Positions 26,555-36,282 are shown, counted from the stretch's first letter. The stretch: 64,000 nucleotides of DNA from Rhodohalobacter mucosus (GCF_003150675.1 NZ_QGGB01000009.1:62001-126000), one strand, 5' to 3'. Program-made: numbers and translations. The notes: generated from the letters alone by a model not told the origin.

Positions 26555-28750
26555 ATGACGCTTAAAATCGAAGAAATTGATGCAATATCCAATGGAGATC
26601 ACGGGGACCTTTTCGGGGTATTGGGATTACACACTGTGAACGTTGATGGGAAAGAAAAATTGGTTTTCAGAGCTTTTCGGCCTGATGCGAAAGAGCTTCA
26701 CCTGCTTCTGGACGGCGTAAAAAAACCGGTGGAGGTTTCCAGGGTAAATGACGCAGGTTTTTTTGAACACCTGTTTGCACGCAGAAAAAAAAGGTTTGCG
26801 TACAAAATCAGGGTGATTCCCTATGAGGGGGAAGCGTATGAAATTGAGGACGCATACAGATTCGGCCCGCTCATTTCAGATTTTGATTTGCAGCTTTGGG
26901 GAGAAGGCAACCATCACCATGCATACCGGCTGATGGGAGCCCATCACAAAACGGTGGATGGCGTCGAGGGAACCCATTTTGTGGTATCTGCACCCAGTGC
27001 GGGACGGGTTAGTGTAATCGGTTCATTTAACGGCTGGGACGGCCGCATTCATGGTATGAGAAAGTACCATGATCAGGGTATATGGGAAACCTTCATTCCC
27101 CACGTTGCCAAAGGCGATCTCTATAAATATGAGATTAAATCCCATATGACTGACGCTCCGCTGAAGAAGGCGGATCCATATGCGGCTTCTTCAGAATTGC
27201 GGCCCGGAACCGCGTCGCGGGTGTGGGTTGAATCGTATGACTGGGGCGACCACAACTGGATGGACAACCGTAAGGAGCATCAGCACTTTAACCGGCCCGT
27301 CAGTATTTATGAAATTCATGCCGGTTCGTGGAAAAGAAAAGTAGGAGAAACACCCGGTTTTCTAAGTTATCGTGAGCTGGCGGAGGACCTGGTACCCTAC
27401 GTCAGTGAAATGGGATTTACCCATGTTGAACTGATGCCTGTGGCCGAACATCCGTATGATCCTTCATGGGGATACCAGATAACGGGCTATTTTGCGCCTA
27501 CCAGCCGCTTCGGCAACCCCGATGACTTCCGTTATTTTGTTGATGAGTGTCACAAGGCGGGCATAGGCGTAATCCTGGACTGGGTTCCGGCACACTTTAC
27601 TAAAGATGACCACGGTTTGCGCCGCTTTGATGGTACGGCAATGTACGAACATGAGGATCCCAGGCTGGGAGAGCACACAGACTGGGGCACCTGCATTTTC
27701 AACTACGGGCGAACCGAAGTGATGAATTTTCTGATATCCAATGCGGTTTATTGGGCTGAAGAATTTCATATTGACGGGCTGAGGGTAGATGCCGTTGCAT
27801 CGATGCTCTATCTTGACTATTCAAGGGATGAGGGGGAATGGATTCCGAATCAGTATGGCGGCAGGGAGAATCTGGAAGCGATACACTTTTTGCGGAGATT
27901 TAATGAGGTAATACATGAGTACTTCCCGGGTATACTTACATTTGCCGAGGAGTCAACCTCATGGCAGGGCGTATCCCGGCCCACATCATCCGGGGGGCTT
28001 GGATTTGACTTTAAGTGGAATATGGGGTGGATGAACGACACGCTTGCTTACATGGAAAAAGATCCCATATACAGAAAGTATCATCAGGACCAGCTCTCCT
28101 TTTCACTTATATATGCTTTTTCGGAACAGTTTATTTTGCCGCTGTCGCATGATGAAGTGGTTCACATGAAACAGTCGCTGCTCTCTAAAATGCCGGGTGA
28201 TGACTGGCAGAAATTTGCCAACCTCCGTCTTCTTTATACATATATGTATGGCCATCCAGGAAAAAAGCTGCTCTTTATGGGAGATGAAATAGGCCAGTGG
28301 AGTGAGTGGACCGAGGCACACTCCATCGACTGGCACTTGCTGGAGTGGGAAAGCCATCAGGGTATCAAGAATATTGTTAAAGACCTGAACCGGCTCTATG
28401 TAGATGAGGGGGCATGCCACGAAATTGATTCAAGCTGGGAGGGTTTTGAGTGGATCGATATCAGCGATGCCGATAACAGTTTGCTGTCGTTTGTGCGCAG
28501 AGGCAGAAATCCGGATGATTTTTTGGTATTTCTGTTAAATTTCACGCCCTCAGTTCATAAAGAATATAAATTCGGGGTGCCGGAAGCGTGCGAGTACCGG
28601 GTAATTTTAAACAGTGATTCGGAATTTTACGGAGGCAGCAATGCGGGGCCTACAAAAGTTCAGGGTAAGAAAGGTCCCTGGCACAGTCAGCCGAACCATA
28701 TTGTGGTGGATGTTCCGCCTCTTGCGGGAGTGGTTTTAAAACCGGTCTGA
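26555..28750 (+). CDS. glgB: 1,4-alpha-glucan branching enzyme
   Basis: A 731-residue GH13 branching enzyme, complete. An N-terminal CBM48-like domain ([24 protein letters not shown]) precedes the (beta/alpha)8 barrel with [20 protein letters not shown] (nucleophile Asp), FAEESTSW (acid/base Glu) and [12 protein letters not shown] (third Asp). It cuts alpha-1,4 chains and rejoins them as alpha-1,6 branches in glycogen. It heads a plus-strand run with malQ (94 bp downstream). Together with GlgP and MalQ it covers branching, breakdown and chain reshuffling of glycogen. Confidence 0.96.
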   Translation: MTLKIEEIDAISNGDHGDLFGVLGLHTVNVDGKEKLVFRAFRPDAKELHLLLDGVKKPVEVSRVNDAGFFEHLFARRKKRFAYKIRVIPYEGEAYEIEDAYRFGPLISDFDLQLWGEGNHHHAYRLMGAHHKTVDGVEGTHFVVSAPSAGRVSVIGSFNGWDGRIHGMRKYHDQGIWETFIPHVAKGDLYKYEIKSHMTDAPLKKADPYAASSELRPGTASRVWVESYDWGDHNWMDNRKEHQHFNRPVSIYEIHAGSWKRKVGETPGFLSYRELAEDLVPYVSEMGFTHVELMPVAEHPYDPSWGYQITGYFAPTSRFGNPDDFRYFVDECHKAGIGVILDWVPAHFTKDDHGLRRFDGTAMYEHEDPRLGEHTDWGTCIFNYGRTEVMNFLISNAVYWAEEFHIDGLRVDAVASMLYLDYSRDEGEWIPNQYGGRENLEAIHFLRRFNEVIHEYFPGILTFAEESTSWQGVSRPTSSGGLGFDFKWNMGWMNDTLAYMEKDPIYRKYHQDQLSFSLIYAFSEQFILPLSHDEVVHMKQSLLSKMPGDDWQKFANLRLLYTYMYGHPGKKLLFMGDEIGQWSEWTEAHSIDWHLLEWESHQGIKNIVKDLNRLYVDEGACHEIDSSWEGFEWIDISDADNSLLSFVRRGRNPDDFLVFLLNFTPSVHKEYKFGVPEACEYRVILNSDSEFYGGSNAGPTKVQGKKGPWHSQPNHIVVDVPPLAGVVLKPV

Positions 28751-28844
28751 GCGCAGTAAGCACCTTCATTCACAGACGCAGCAGAGTCCTGCCGCTTCAA
28801 CTAAGGCTAATCGGCAGAAATTTATTAATTCAGACAGATATAAA

Positions 28845-30353
28845 ATGAGATTTCCGAGATCTTGCGGGACGCTTGTGCATCCCACTTCTTTTCCATCGAA
28901 ATATGGTATGGGCGACCTTGGCAGTGAGGCCAGGGAATTTATTCAGTTTTTAGTCCGAACCAACCAGAGTATTTGGCAGGTGCTACCGCTGGGGCCAACC
29001 GGTTATGGAAACTCACCCTACGCAAGTTATTCGGCATTTGCGGGCAATCACTACCTGATTAGCCCGGACCGCCTGGTGGAAAAAGGTTTGCTGAAACCTG
29101 CCGAAGCTGCTGAAGCAGAACTCCCCGTTACTCTGCGCGCCGATTACGAAGGGTCGTACGAGGCAAAGGATACTCTCTATAAAACCGCAGCCGACCGTTA
29201 CTATGAGCAAATGAACGGGGAGGAGAAAAAAAATCTGGACAGATTCAGAAAGCAGAACGAATACTGGCTGGATGACTACTGTCTTTTTATGGCTTGTTCA
29301 AAAGCCAACAGCAGAAAGCCATGGAACCTTTGGGATAAAAAACTGGCGCAGCGCGATCCTGAAACGATTGAGAAGATTCGCGAAAAATATGAGGATGAGC
29401 TTCGTTACCAGCTCTGGTATCAGTACGAATTCTTTAGTCAGTGGGCCGATCTCAAAAAATATGCGAACGATCGCGGCATTCGGGTTATTGGCGACATTCC
29501 AATTTTTGTAGATCACAACAGTGCGGATGTATGGTCAAACCCCTCCTATTTTGCAGTCGATAAACAGGGTAACCGGAAGCTGGTGGCAGGTGTACCGCCC
29601 GACTATTTCAGTGAAACAGGCCAGCTTTGGGGAAACCCCCTCTACAACTGGGAGGTAATGAAAAAGGATGGCTTTTCCTGGTGGATTGAGCGATTCAAGC
29701 AGATGTTTGAACTTTATGACGCGATCCGGGTAGACCATTTCAGGGGATTTGATGCCTATTGGGAAGTTCCAGCCAGCGAAAAAACGGCTATAAACGGAAA
29801 ATGGGTTAAAGCTCCGGGACGTGAACTGTTCAAGACCATTCATGACAAGCTGGGCGAGCTTCCGATCATTGCAGAAGACCTTGGAGTTATGACGCCTTCT
29901 GTTGAGGAACTGCGCGACAGTTTTCATTTCCCCGGCATGAAAATACTTCAGTTTGCTTTTGATTCAGACTCTGAAAACGCTTTTCTCCCGCACAACTATT
30001 CGCAAAACAGTGTGACCTATACCGGTACCCACGATAATGATACAACCGTTGGCTGGTATGAATCCGCACCTGAAGTTGAAAAACACAGAATGAGAGAGTA
30101 CACCCGTTCTGACGGATCACAGCCCGAATGGGAGCTGATCAGGCTGGGAATGCTGTCGGTGGCCGATCAGGCCATATTCCCGCTTCAGGACTATATGAGC
30201 CTGGGTACCGAACACCGGATGAACCTTCCTGCCACGGTTGGCGATAACTGGCTTTGGAGATACACTGCCGGGATGCTCCACAATATCGACGAAGCCAGAA
30301 TTAAAAAGTTGGTAGATATGGGCAATCGTATAGCAAAGCAGTCTGAAGGCTAA
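28845..30353 (+). CDS. malQ: 4-alpha-glucanotransferase (amylomaltase)
   Basis: A 502-residue GH77 enzyme, with GDIPIFVDHNSADVW, DAIRVDHFRGFDAYWEVP (nucleophile Asp region), IIAEDLG (acid/base Glu) and GTHDNDTTVGWY motifs in the expected order. It moves maltodextrin segments between chains, releasing glucose, and so supplies longer chains to GlgP. The start MRFPRSCGTLVHPTSFPS has the family's opening HPTS motif. Between glgB and the comA-like gene on the same strand, probably one transcript with glgB. Confidence 0.96.
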   Translation: MRFPRSCGTLVHPTSFPSKYGMGDLGSEAREFIQFLVRTNQSIWQVLPLGPTGYGNSPYASYSAFAGNHYLISPDRLVEKGLLKPAEAAEAELPVTLRADYEGSYEAKDTLYKTAADRYYEQMNGEEKKNLDRFRKQNEYWLDDYCLFMACSKANSRKPWNLWDKKLAQRDPETIEKIREKYEDELRYQLWYQYEFFSQWADLKKYANDRGIRVIGDIPIFVDHNSADVWSNPSYFAVDKQGNRKLVAGVPPDYFSETGQLWGNPLYNWEVMKKDGFSWWIERFKQMFELYDAIRVDHFRGFDAYWEVPASEKTAINGKWVKAPGRELFKTIHDKLGELPIIAEDLGVMTPSVEELRDSFHFPGMKILQFAFDSDSENAFLPHNYSQNSVTYTGTHDNDTTVGWYESAPEVEKHRMREYTRSDGSQPEWELIRLGMLSVADQAIFPLQDYMSLGTEHRMNLPATVGDNWLWRYTAGMLHNIDEARIKKLVDMGNRIAKQSEG

Positions 30354-30373
30354 TAATCGGAATGAAGGCAGGC

Positions 30374-30404
30374 TTTTATTGAAAAGCACCGTTTCGTATC
30401 TTTA
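30374..30404 (+). promoter_or_regulatory. Candidate promoter of the comA-like gene
   Basis: TTTT at 30374-30377 and TATCTTTA at 30397-30404, separated by 19 bases, resemble the -33 and -7 boxes of FCB promoters. The gene starts 30 bp further on at 30434. The match is imperfect (A for G in the last position). Confidence 0.4.
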
Positions 30405-30433
30405 GCCGTTCCGTTAATGAAGAAAAACGTTGA

Positions 30434-31258
30434 ATGTCATTTCATTTAAATCATCTGCCGGCTCGAACGGCCAAGCCCCGCAACAAGGGGATAACACTTG
30501 CACTTGACAAAGGTTACAGCATTCGCCAGGCTGAAGATTTTTGCGAATCCTCGGCTCTCTACACCGATATTGTTAAGCTGGGATGGGGCACATCATATGT
30601 GACCCAAAACCTGGAAGAAAAAATAGACGTTTACAACCGTAACGATATTCCGGTTTATTTCGGAGGAACCCTTTTTGAAGCCTATGTGCTCAGAGATCAG
30701 CTTGACGCTTATGTTGAGCTGTTAAAACGGTATGGTTTGCGCTACGTAGAGGTTTCTAATGGTACTATTTTGCTTTCCGAAAAGCGCAAGCTCGACATTA
30801 TTGAACAACTCAGCAAGGATTTTACCGTTCTGTCTGAAGTGGGCAGTAAAAATCCGAATGATATCATTCCACCCTACAAGTGGGTAAAAATGATCCGGAA
30901 TGAAATGAATGCAGGTGCGTGGAAAGTAATTTGCGAAGCCCGTGAAAGCGGAACAGTTGGTGTATTCAGGCCAAACGGTGAAATCCGGTCCGGGTTAATT
31001 GATGAAATTGCCGATCAGGTTCCTGTTGAAAATCTGCTCTTCGAAGCACCTCAGAAAGAACAGCAGGTTTGGTTTATCAGAAAATTTGGCAGCAATGTAA
31101 ACCTGGGGAATATCAATCCTTCAGAGGTAATTTCTGTTGAAACGCTTCGCCTGGGCCTTCGAAGCGACACACTTTTCGACTTTTATTCAATAGAAGACGA
31201 ACAGTTCAGAGACTTCTATCCGGGCAATGGAAGTCAGGGGTTATCAGAACAGAAATAA
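30434..31258 (+). CDS. comA: Phosphosulfolactate synthase homologue (ComA-like)
   Basis: A 274-residue (beta/alpha)8 protein matching phosphosulfolactate synthase: NKGITLALDKGYSIRQAEDF near the N terminus, YTDIVKLGWGTSYV (residues 43-56), IPVYFGGTLFEAYV, YVEVSNGTILLSE and LSEVGSKNP. The family enzyme adds sulfite to phosphoenolpyruvate to make (R)-2-phospho-3-sulfolactate, the first step to coenzyme M in methanogens. Bacteria without coenzyme M carry it too; in relatives such as Salinibacter it may help supply sulfonate for sulfonolipids (my inference). No ComB, ComC or ComDE gene is seen here. It sits between malQ and a GT5-like gene, with 19 bp to the next. Confidence 0.84.
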   Translation: MSFHLNHLPARTAKPRNKGITLALDKGYSIRQAEDFCESSALYTDIVKLGWGTSYVTQNLEEKIDVYNRNDIPVYFGGTLFEAYVLRDQLDAYVELLKRYGLRYVEVSNGTILLSEKRKLDIIEQLSKDFTVLSEVGSKNPNDIIPPYKWVKMIRNEMNAGAWKVICEARESGTVGVFRPNGEIRSGLIDEIADQVPVENLLFEAPQKEQQVWFIRKFGSNVNLGNINPSEVISVETLRLGLRSDTLFDFYSIEDEQFRDFYPGNGSQGLSEQK

Positions 31259-31277
31259 AGCAATTCAACTTACATCT

Positions 31278-32084
31278 ATGAAAATACTTTACGCAGCTAC
31301 CGAAATCGCACCTTTTGCCCGAATGACGCACACCGCAGACCTGCTTCGTTTCCTGCCTGCATCACTTCAGGACCAGGGATTTGAAATCAGAATACTGCTC
31401 CCAAAGTTTGGCACGATTAACGACAGGCGCAACAGGCTTCACGAAGTTATTCGCCTTTCAGGCATTGAAGTGGAAGTTGGCGAAAATGTTGAGAGCATGA
31501 AGATCAAAGTTGCCAGTATTCCCAATGCAAAACTGCAGGTCTACTTTCTCGATAACGACAAGTATTTCAAGAGAAAGGGGATGTTTACAAACCCCAAAAC
31601 AGATGAATTCTACGATGACAATGACGAACGCCTGGCGTTCTACAATAAAGGTGTGATCGAAACAGTTATTAGTCTCGGATGGGAGCCGGACATCATCCAC
31701 TGCCACGACTGGCCTGCAGGACTAATCCCGCTGCTTGTTCGTGAAAAGTACAATAACGAGGATATTTTTAAGAACACCAGCATTGTTTATAATCTGCACC
31801 ATCCTGAAAATAAAGGATTTTTTGAGGGGACCAGGATTCTGGAGCTTCTTGGACTGCCCGAAAGCGTGGATCTGGATTCATTTGTTGAAGACGGAAAAGT
31901 GAATCTTCTTAAGGCAGGGCTCAGATACAGTGATCACGTTGTTACCGGCAATCACCTTTCTGATCAGTTCGATGACCTGTTCAAGGAATTAAATATCAAA
32001 CCAACTAAAATACAGGGTTCGCCCGAAGATGTATCTAAGAAATTTGCTGAATACTACCGGGAGATTGCCGGAGAAGATGAATAA
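31278..32084 (+). CDS. Degenerate GT5 glycogen/starch synthase-like protein (N-terminal domain only)
   Basis: A 268-residue protein from the ATG at 31278 (MKILYAATEIAPFARM), which starts exactly where GT5 enzymes start; codons upstream to 31227 do not fit. It has the GT5 N-terminal Rossmann domain, including EPDIIHCHDWPAGLIPLLV and YNLHHPENKGFF (matching HNLAYQGVF of true enzymes). It stops before the C-terminal domain that carries the donor-site Glu and the KTGGL-like loop at the N terminus reads RMTHTAD. So it lacks key ADP-glucose-binding residues and half the fold. Similar ~270-residue proteins beside DUF4270 are known in Bacteroidota (from memory). Function unknown; not assumed to be a synthase. 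Confidence 0.78.
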   Translation: MKILYAATEIAPFARMTHTADLLRFLPASLQDQGFEIRILLPKFGTINDRRNRLHEVIRLSGIEVEVGENVESMKIKVASIPNAKLQVYFLDNDKYFKRKGMFTNPKTDEFYDDNDERLAFYNKGVIETVISLGWEPDIIHCHDWPAGLIPLLVREKYNNEDIFKNTSIVYNLHHPENKGFFEGTRILELLGLPESVDLDSFVEDGKVNLLKAGLRYSDHVVTGNHLSDQFDDLFKELNIKPTKIQGSPEDVSKKFAEYYREIAGEDE

Positions 32085-33363
32085 TCGGGAAATCCTGAAA
32101 ACAGCCCGGTCAATCGGGCAAAAGCTTGCTATAAAAGGCAGTCGATGGTCAATCGCTGCCTTTCTTCTTCTGGGCGTGATTGCTGCCGGTTGCGAGTCTT
32201 CGGGAACGGTGGGAGATGGGTTAAGGCCGGATGACAATGATATCGTCAAAACCGTTGAGAATATCGACGGCGGTGGCCTTGAAGTAATTGTTGAAAATAC
32301 ATTTTCCGGACGCCTTCAGCAGTCTGCTGCCGGTTATTTTGAAGATCCCGTATACGGCACAATACGTGCTGTTTCCCTGTTTAAGCCGAGCATATCCAGG
32401 GCTACGGTCGATTCGATTTTTGAAGGGGATTACATAACCCTGAAACTCTCTCAGAGTGTGGTTGATTACGGGGATACCACGTCAGTATCAGATTTCACCA
32501 TATATGAGGCCGGAGAGCTTTGGAGGGGAAATGAACTTCGATACAATCAGGAGATAAGTATCGATCAGAGCACCCCCGTAGCGACATTTCAAATGGCCAA
32601 TGAAGACAGTATAGAGGTTGAACTGAGCGCTGAATGGACCGATAAATTCAAATCTTACTTCAACTCAATCTCAAGCTCGCGCGACTCTACCTACATCAAC
32701 GAGTTTCCCGGTCTTGCCATCGTTCCTTCACCTGCCAATTCCAGAATCCACTTTTTCAGACACCTTCAGCAAACAGATGAAGAAGAGCGGGAAACTGAAT
32801 TCATTGTATACACGGTAAATCCGGACGACAGCGATGAAGAAGAACCCGATCCGATTGCACAGCCTCTTACGCTGAGAGACTGGGGCGCATCGGTGATACG
32901 GACGAATGAGCCCGACTATGACAGCGGTATCGTACTGCATAACAGCGAGCGGATTCTGAGGGTCGATCCTGAGTTTACCCGGGAAGAACTCAGAAACAAG
33001 AACATCGTGAATGCATCCCTGGTGCTTACCAAAAACACCATGCAGGAAGATCTCTATCCCTCGTTTGAACGTCCCGAACTGTTTTCAATCAGGGCGCATG
33101 AATTCGATCCTGTGCCATCCGACATTACTTCTGAAATGTTTATTACATCTGCAGCCTATAACGGGCTGGTGGATGAAGGTGAAAACACATACCGGCTCGA
33201 TATTACGCGGTATGTACTTAATGAGGTGTTCGGCGATGAGGGAGAGGGGCCGCTGTTCATATCGCTTCAGGCCGTAAACGGCCTGCTATATTCAGCTACG
33301 TTCTATGACGAGACGGCAGCCGAAGACCTCCGCCCGCGCATTGTGATAACATCAGTCGATTAA
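32077..33363 (+). CDS. DUF4270 family lipoprotein
   Basis: The start is put at the ATG at 32077 (MNNREILKTARS), giving 428 residues and overlapping the end of the GT5-like gene by 8 bp, which suggests translational coupling. A transmembrane signal at residues 21-40 ends in VIAAGC, a lipobox. The mature protein is beta-rich with a repeated SALFKPS-type strand, DUF4270 style, and ends in DIRPRIVITS-like residues (EDLRPRIVITSVD). The family is confined mainly to the FCB group, anchored at the cell surface or in the periplasm, and has no known activity. Its constant partner in Bacteroidota is the GT5-like gene. Confidence 0.8.
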   Translation: MNNREILKTARSIGQKLAIKGSRWSIAAFLLLGVIAAGCESSGTVGDGLRPDDNDIVKTVENIDGGGLEVIVENTFSGRLQQSAAGYFEDPVYGTIRAVSLFKPSISRATVDSIFEGDYITLKLSQSVVDYGDTTSVSDFTIYEAGELWRGNELRYNQEISIDQSTPVATFQMANEDSIEVELSAEWTDKFKSYFNSISSSRDSTYINEFPGLAIVPSPANSRIHFFRHLQQTDEEERETEFIVYTVNPDDSDEEEPDPIAQPLTLRDWGASVIRTNEPDYDSGIVLHNSERILRVDPEFTREELRNKNIVNASLVLTKNTMQEDLYPSFERPELFSIRAHEFDPVPSDITSEMFITSAAYNGLVDEGENTYRLDITRYVLNEVFGDEGEGPLFISLQAVNGLLYSATFYDETAAEDLRPRIVITSVD

Positions 33364-33373
33364 TACAGGTCAG

Positions 33374-34699
33374 ATGAGATTAATATCCGCCATATTCTTT
33401 TTTACAGTTGTAATTGCATCCTTCCTCCTGCCTGAAAACTCTTCGGCTCAGGCGCGTGATCTTGCAAGCTCCGGTTCATTCTACTCAGGCTTTGGGTTCG
33501 GGCTTCCTGTTGATGTAAAATCCCCCTACACTGATGGAATGGGGGTTGCAGGAGTTTCCACATTTACAAATATGACCACCAGCACGGCCAATCCGGCGCA
33601 TTGGGGCTTGATCGGATTTACACAGGGAAATCTGACCCTGTCAATGAATGGTTTCCGTGCAACTGACAGGAATTCGTCCGCCGAAAACGCACTTCTGGCA
33701 TTCAAGAACTTTCAGCTGGTAATTCCTGTGCTTCGGAACAGACTGGGTGTTTCAGCTTCATTTACACCATTAACCCGTTCAAATTTCGAGGTTTTTGAGG
33801 AAGGAAACTTTGATCCGCTCGATGTATCATCCCAAACGGACGATGTTAACTTTATCTCAAATATTGCGGGAACCGGAGGAATAAACCGGTTTGAAATTGG
33901 AATGGGGCTCCGGCTGACCGAAAATCTGTCGGCCGGTTATGGCTTTTCAGCAAACCTGCTGGCACAGCAGCAGGAAAGTACCGTTGCATTTTCTGATGCA
34001 CGATATGCCTCCATCCTGACGAACAGGGACCTCAGCGGATATGGGTACGGCCACCGCTTTGGACTATTCATGTTTAAAGAAGACCTGTTTAACGAAGATG
34101 ATCAGCTGTCAGTGGGGGCTTCCGTCAATTTGCCTGTCACTATTGATGCGACACGCACAATTTCAACATTCAGGACCGTCGAAAATCAGCGGACCCTGAT
34201 AGAGCTGAATGAAGGTTCACCCGACCGCAACGGAACTGTAACATTACCATTGGAATTTAACGCAGGCCTTACGTATAATTTAAGTCGCTTTGTAAATGTT
34301 ACCGCTGAAATGCTGATGCAGGAGTGGGATGAAGCCCGCTACAGCTACAGTGCACAGCAGGAGGCATATTACAAAAACCGGGTTAAGACCGGATTGGGGG
34401 TACAATACCATCCTTACAGGGATGAGCAGGCCGATGGCTTATTGTCGGGGCTCAAGTACAGTTTCGGAACAAGCTACGATACGGGGCACCTGTCGATTAA
34501 CGGCAATGATATTGAGACAATCCTTTTTAATGCGGGTATCGGAGTGATCTCCACAAGATCCTCGTCATCCATTGATTTAAACTTTCATTATGGGATCCGG
34601 GGAACACAATCGTCAGATTTAGTTAAAGAGAATATATGGGGATTTACACTTTCACTGAATTTAGCCGAATTTATGTTTGTAAGGCCTAAATTCCAGTAA
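33374..34699 (+). CDS. Outer-membrane beta-barrel protein, unknown role
   Basis: A 441-residue protein with a signal peptide (MRLISAIFFFTVVIASFLLPENSSAQA). After a short linker the sequence shows the alternation and aromatic-capped strands of an outer-membrane barrel (LTLSMNGFRATD, LGVSASFTPLTRSNFEVFE, LSAGYGFSANLLAQQ, VTAEMLMQEWDEARYSY) and ends in an F-x-x-P-K-F-Q tail (LAEFMFVRPKFQ), close to the terminal-aromatic rule of barrels. Size (14-16 strands) and the SGFGFGLP/NPAHWGL N-terminal features resemble FadL-like or PorV-like proteins, but I cannot assign a family. It starts 10 bp after the DUF4270 gene, so they form one operon. Confidence 0.72.
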   Translation: MRLISAIFFFTVVIASFLLPENSSAQARDLASSGSFYSGFGFGLPVDVKSPYTDGMGVAGVSTFTNMTTSTANPAHWGLIGFTQGNLTLSMNGFRATDRNSSAENALLAFKNFQLVIPVLRNRLGVSASFTPLTRSNFEVFEEGNFDPLDVSSQTDDVNFISNIAGTGGINRFEIGMGLRLTENLSAGYGFSANLLAQQQESTVAFSDARYASILTNRDLSGYGYGHRFGLFMFKEDLFNEDDQLSVGASVNLPVTIDATRTISTFRTVENQRTLIELNEGSPDRNGTVTLPLEFNAGLTYNLSRFVNVTAEMLMQEWDEARYSYSAQQEAYYKNRVKTGLGVQYHPYRDEQADGLLSGLKYSFGTSYDTGHLSINGNDIETILFNAGIGVISTRSSSSIDLNFHYGIRGTQSSDLVKENIWGFTLSLNLAEFMFVRPKFQ

Positions 34700-34768
34700 A
34701 ACTTGGCGAAGTGTAATAAAATCTCCTTATAAACAGTTTTATATACGTCAGTAACCAACATCAGAACC

Positions 34769-36085
34769 ATGAAAAAATACATCGCAGTATTCGCACTTTT
34801 ATTCGCTTATTCCACAGAGGCTTTTTCGCAAAGCGAACCTCCCTACGGCATGAGCGAGATTCAGGCATACTCAATTTTCTACGAAAATTACAGAACCGGC
34901 AACTATGATATGGCCCTGCAGTTTGGTAAGTGGATGCTTGAGAAAAAACCCATGGAAATTGAGGGAGCTAACCGTTTTAGCCTTCCGAAGCAGTTTGAAC
35001 GGATGATTGACGTATATGCTGAACTCTCAAAACAGGCAAACGACCCTACCATGCGTTCGGCTTATATCGATACCGCTCTCGCTATTTATGACGATGCATT
35101 TGCCACGTTTGATGAAGAGAATATCGATTACTATGACTGGTACTTTAACCGTGGTCGTTTTCATCAGGAGCATCAAAGCCAGATCAGTGACGGTTTGCAG
35201 AAAGCATACTCCGACTATGAAAAAGCTTACGAGCTTGATCCCGAGCGTCTGGTACAGGCCGGAGACGGATACTACATTCAAATTCTTGTGTCGAATTACG
35301 TAAACAAGGATGAAAGGGATAAAGCTCTTTCAATGATGGAGGAAGTGGAGCCGATGGCCGGAGAGTCTTTGCAATCGGCATTTGATGAATTCAGAAATGA
35401 GCTGTTTTCCGATCCTGAGGAGAGAATTACATTCCTTGAATCACAGCTCGAAGAGGATCCCGGTAATCTTGAACTTATACAGGAGCTTGCAGAGCTGAAT
35501 GAAGATCAGGGCAACCGCGCTGAAGCAATCAGGTATGCGGAACGCCTCTACGAACTGAACAAGACGTACGAAAATGCAAGACGCCTTGCCGAGTATGATC
35601 TTTCCGATGCGCAGTACCAGGAAGCAATCCGGTACCTTCGCGAAGCACTCAACCTTACGGATGACGCTGATGAGAAGAAACGCGTGAACCTTGAGATTGC
35701 CGAAACATATCAAAATACCGGTAACCTTCAGGAAGCAAGAAGATATGCACGGGCTGCAAGCCAGCTCGACCGCAGCTGGGGAGAGCCGTATATTCGTATT
35801 GCATCCATCTATGCGGCGGCAGTCACACAGTGTACGTCCGGACGCCAGATCGACCGTGACGACCGCGTGGTCTACTGGCTGGTACTCGACTATCTCGACC
35901 AGGCCCGAAATGTGGACTCTTCTGTAGCCAGTACGGTACAGCGCCAATACAGAACGTATGAGCCCGTACTTCCATCATCCGAGGATAAATTTTTCAGAGG
36001 CTGGGAACCGGGTGATGAAATAGAGATAGATGGAAGCCTGCGCGACTGTTACGCCTGGATCAACGAAACAACAACAGTTCGCTGA
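34769..36085 (+). CDS. Exported tetratricopeptide-repeat protein
   Basis: A 438-residue protein with a signal peptide (MKKYIAVFALLFAYSTEAFSQ). The rest is helical with several TPR units: NYDMALQFGKWMLEKKP, LQKAYSDYEKAYELDPERL, NRAEAIRYAERLYELNKTY, YQEAIRYLREALNLTDD and NLQEARRYARAASQLDRSWGEPYIRIASIY. Two Cys in the C-terminal part (TQCTSGRQ, LRDCYAW) may form a disulfide. TPR modules bind partner proteins; in the FCB group exported ones are common in the periplasm or at the outer membrane. It follows the barrel gene by 70 bp and may be part of the same run; rho follows. Confidence 0.74.
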   Translation: MKKYIAVFALLFAYSTEAFSQSEPPYGMSEIQAYSIFYENYRTGNYDMALQFGKWMLEKKPMEIEGANRFSLPKQFERMIDVYAELSKQANDPTMRSAYIDTALAIYDDAFATFDEENIDYYDWYFNRGRFHQEHQSQISDGLQKAYSDYEKAYELDPERLVQAGDGYYIQILVSNYVNKDERDKALSMMEEVEPMAGESLQSAFDEFRNELFSDPEERITFLESQLEEDPGNLELIQELAELNEDQGNRAEAIRYAERLYELNKTYENARRLAEYDLSDAQYQEAIRYLREALNLTDDADEKKRVNLEIAETYQNTGNLQEARRYARAASQLDRSWGEPYIRIASIYAAAVTQCTSGRQIDRDDRVVYWLVLDYLDQARNVDSSVASTVQRQYRTYEPVLPSSEDKFFRGWEPGDEIEIDGSLRDCYAWINETTTVR

Positions 36086-36109
36086 TTTTTTATAACCGAT
36101 TTCCTTCCT

Positions 36110-36151
36110 TATCTTGGTGTTATGTGGTGCTCATTACCGATGAGCACCACA
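36110..36151 (+). promoter_or_regulatory. Rho leader: -7-like box and perfect hairpin
   Basis: TATCTTGG at 36110-36117 resembles the FCB -7 box. Six bases on, TGTGGTGCTCAT (36123-36134) pairs perfectly with ATGAGCACCACA (36140-36151) around a 5-base loop. It would form the very 5' end of an mRNA starting near 36121, 160 bases before the rho ATG. It may also be a terminator of the upstream TPR gene, but no long T-run follows (AATTCTTCTCT). Other bacteria regulate rho by attenuation in its leader, which would fit. Confidence 0.5.
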
Positions 36152-36282
36152 ATTCTTCTCTCCGGTTCTGCTATCCAGGCGGAATTTTTAATGCTCTTCT
36201 TTCTTAAAGAACGATATCACAAGCAATACTTTCAGACAGCTGAAATAAAGACAAAGACAACTAATTCATTAACCATTGGTGC

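Noticed and set aside
31278-32084. Calling the GT5-like gene glgA
   Set aside because: It lacks the C-terminal domain and the KTGGL loop, so synthase activity is not supported.
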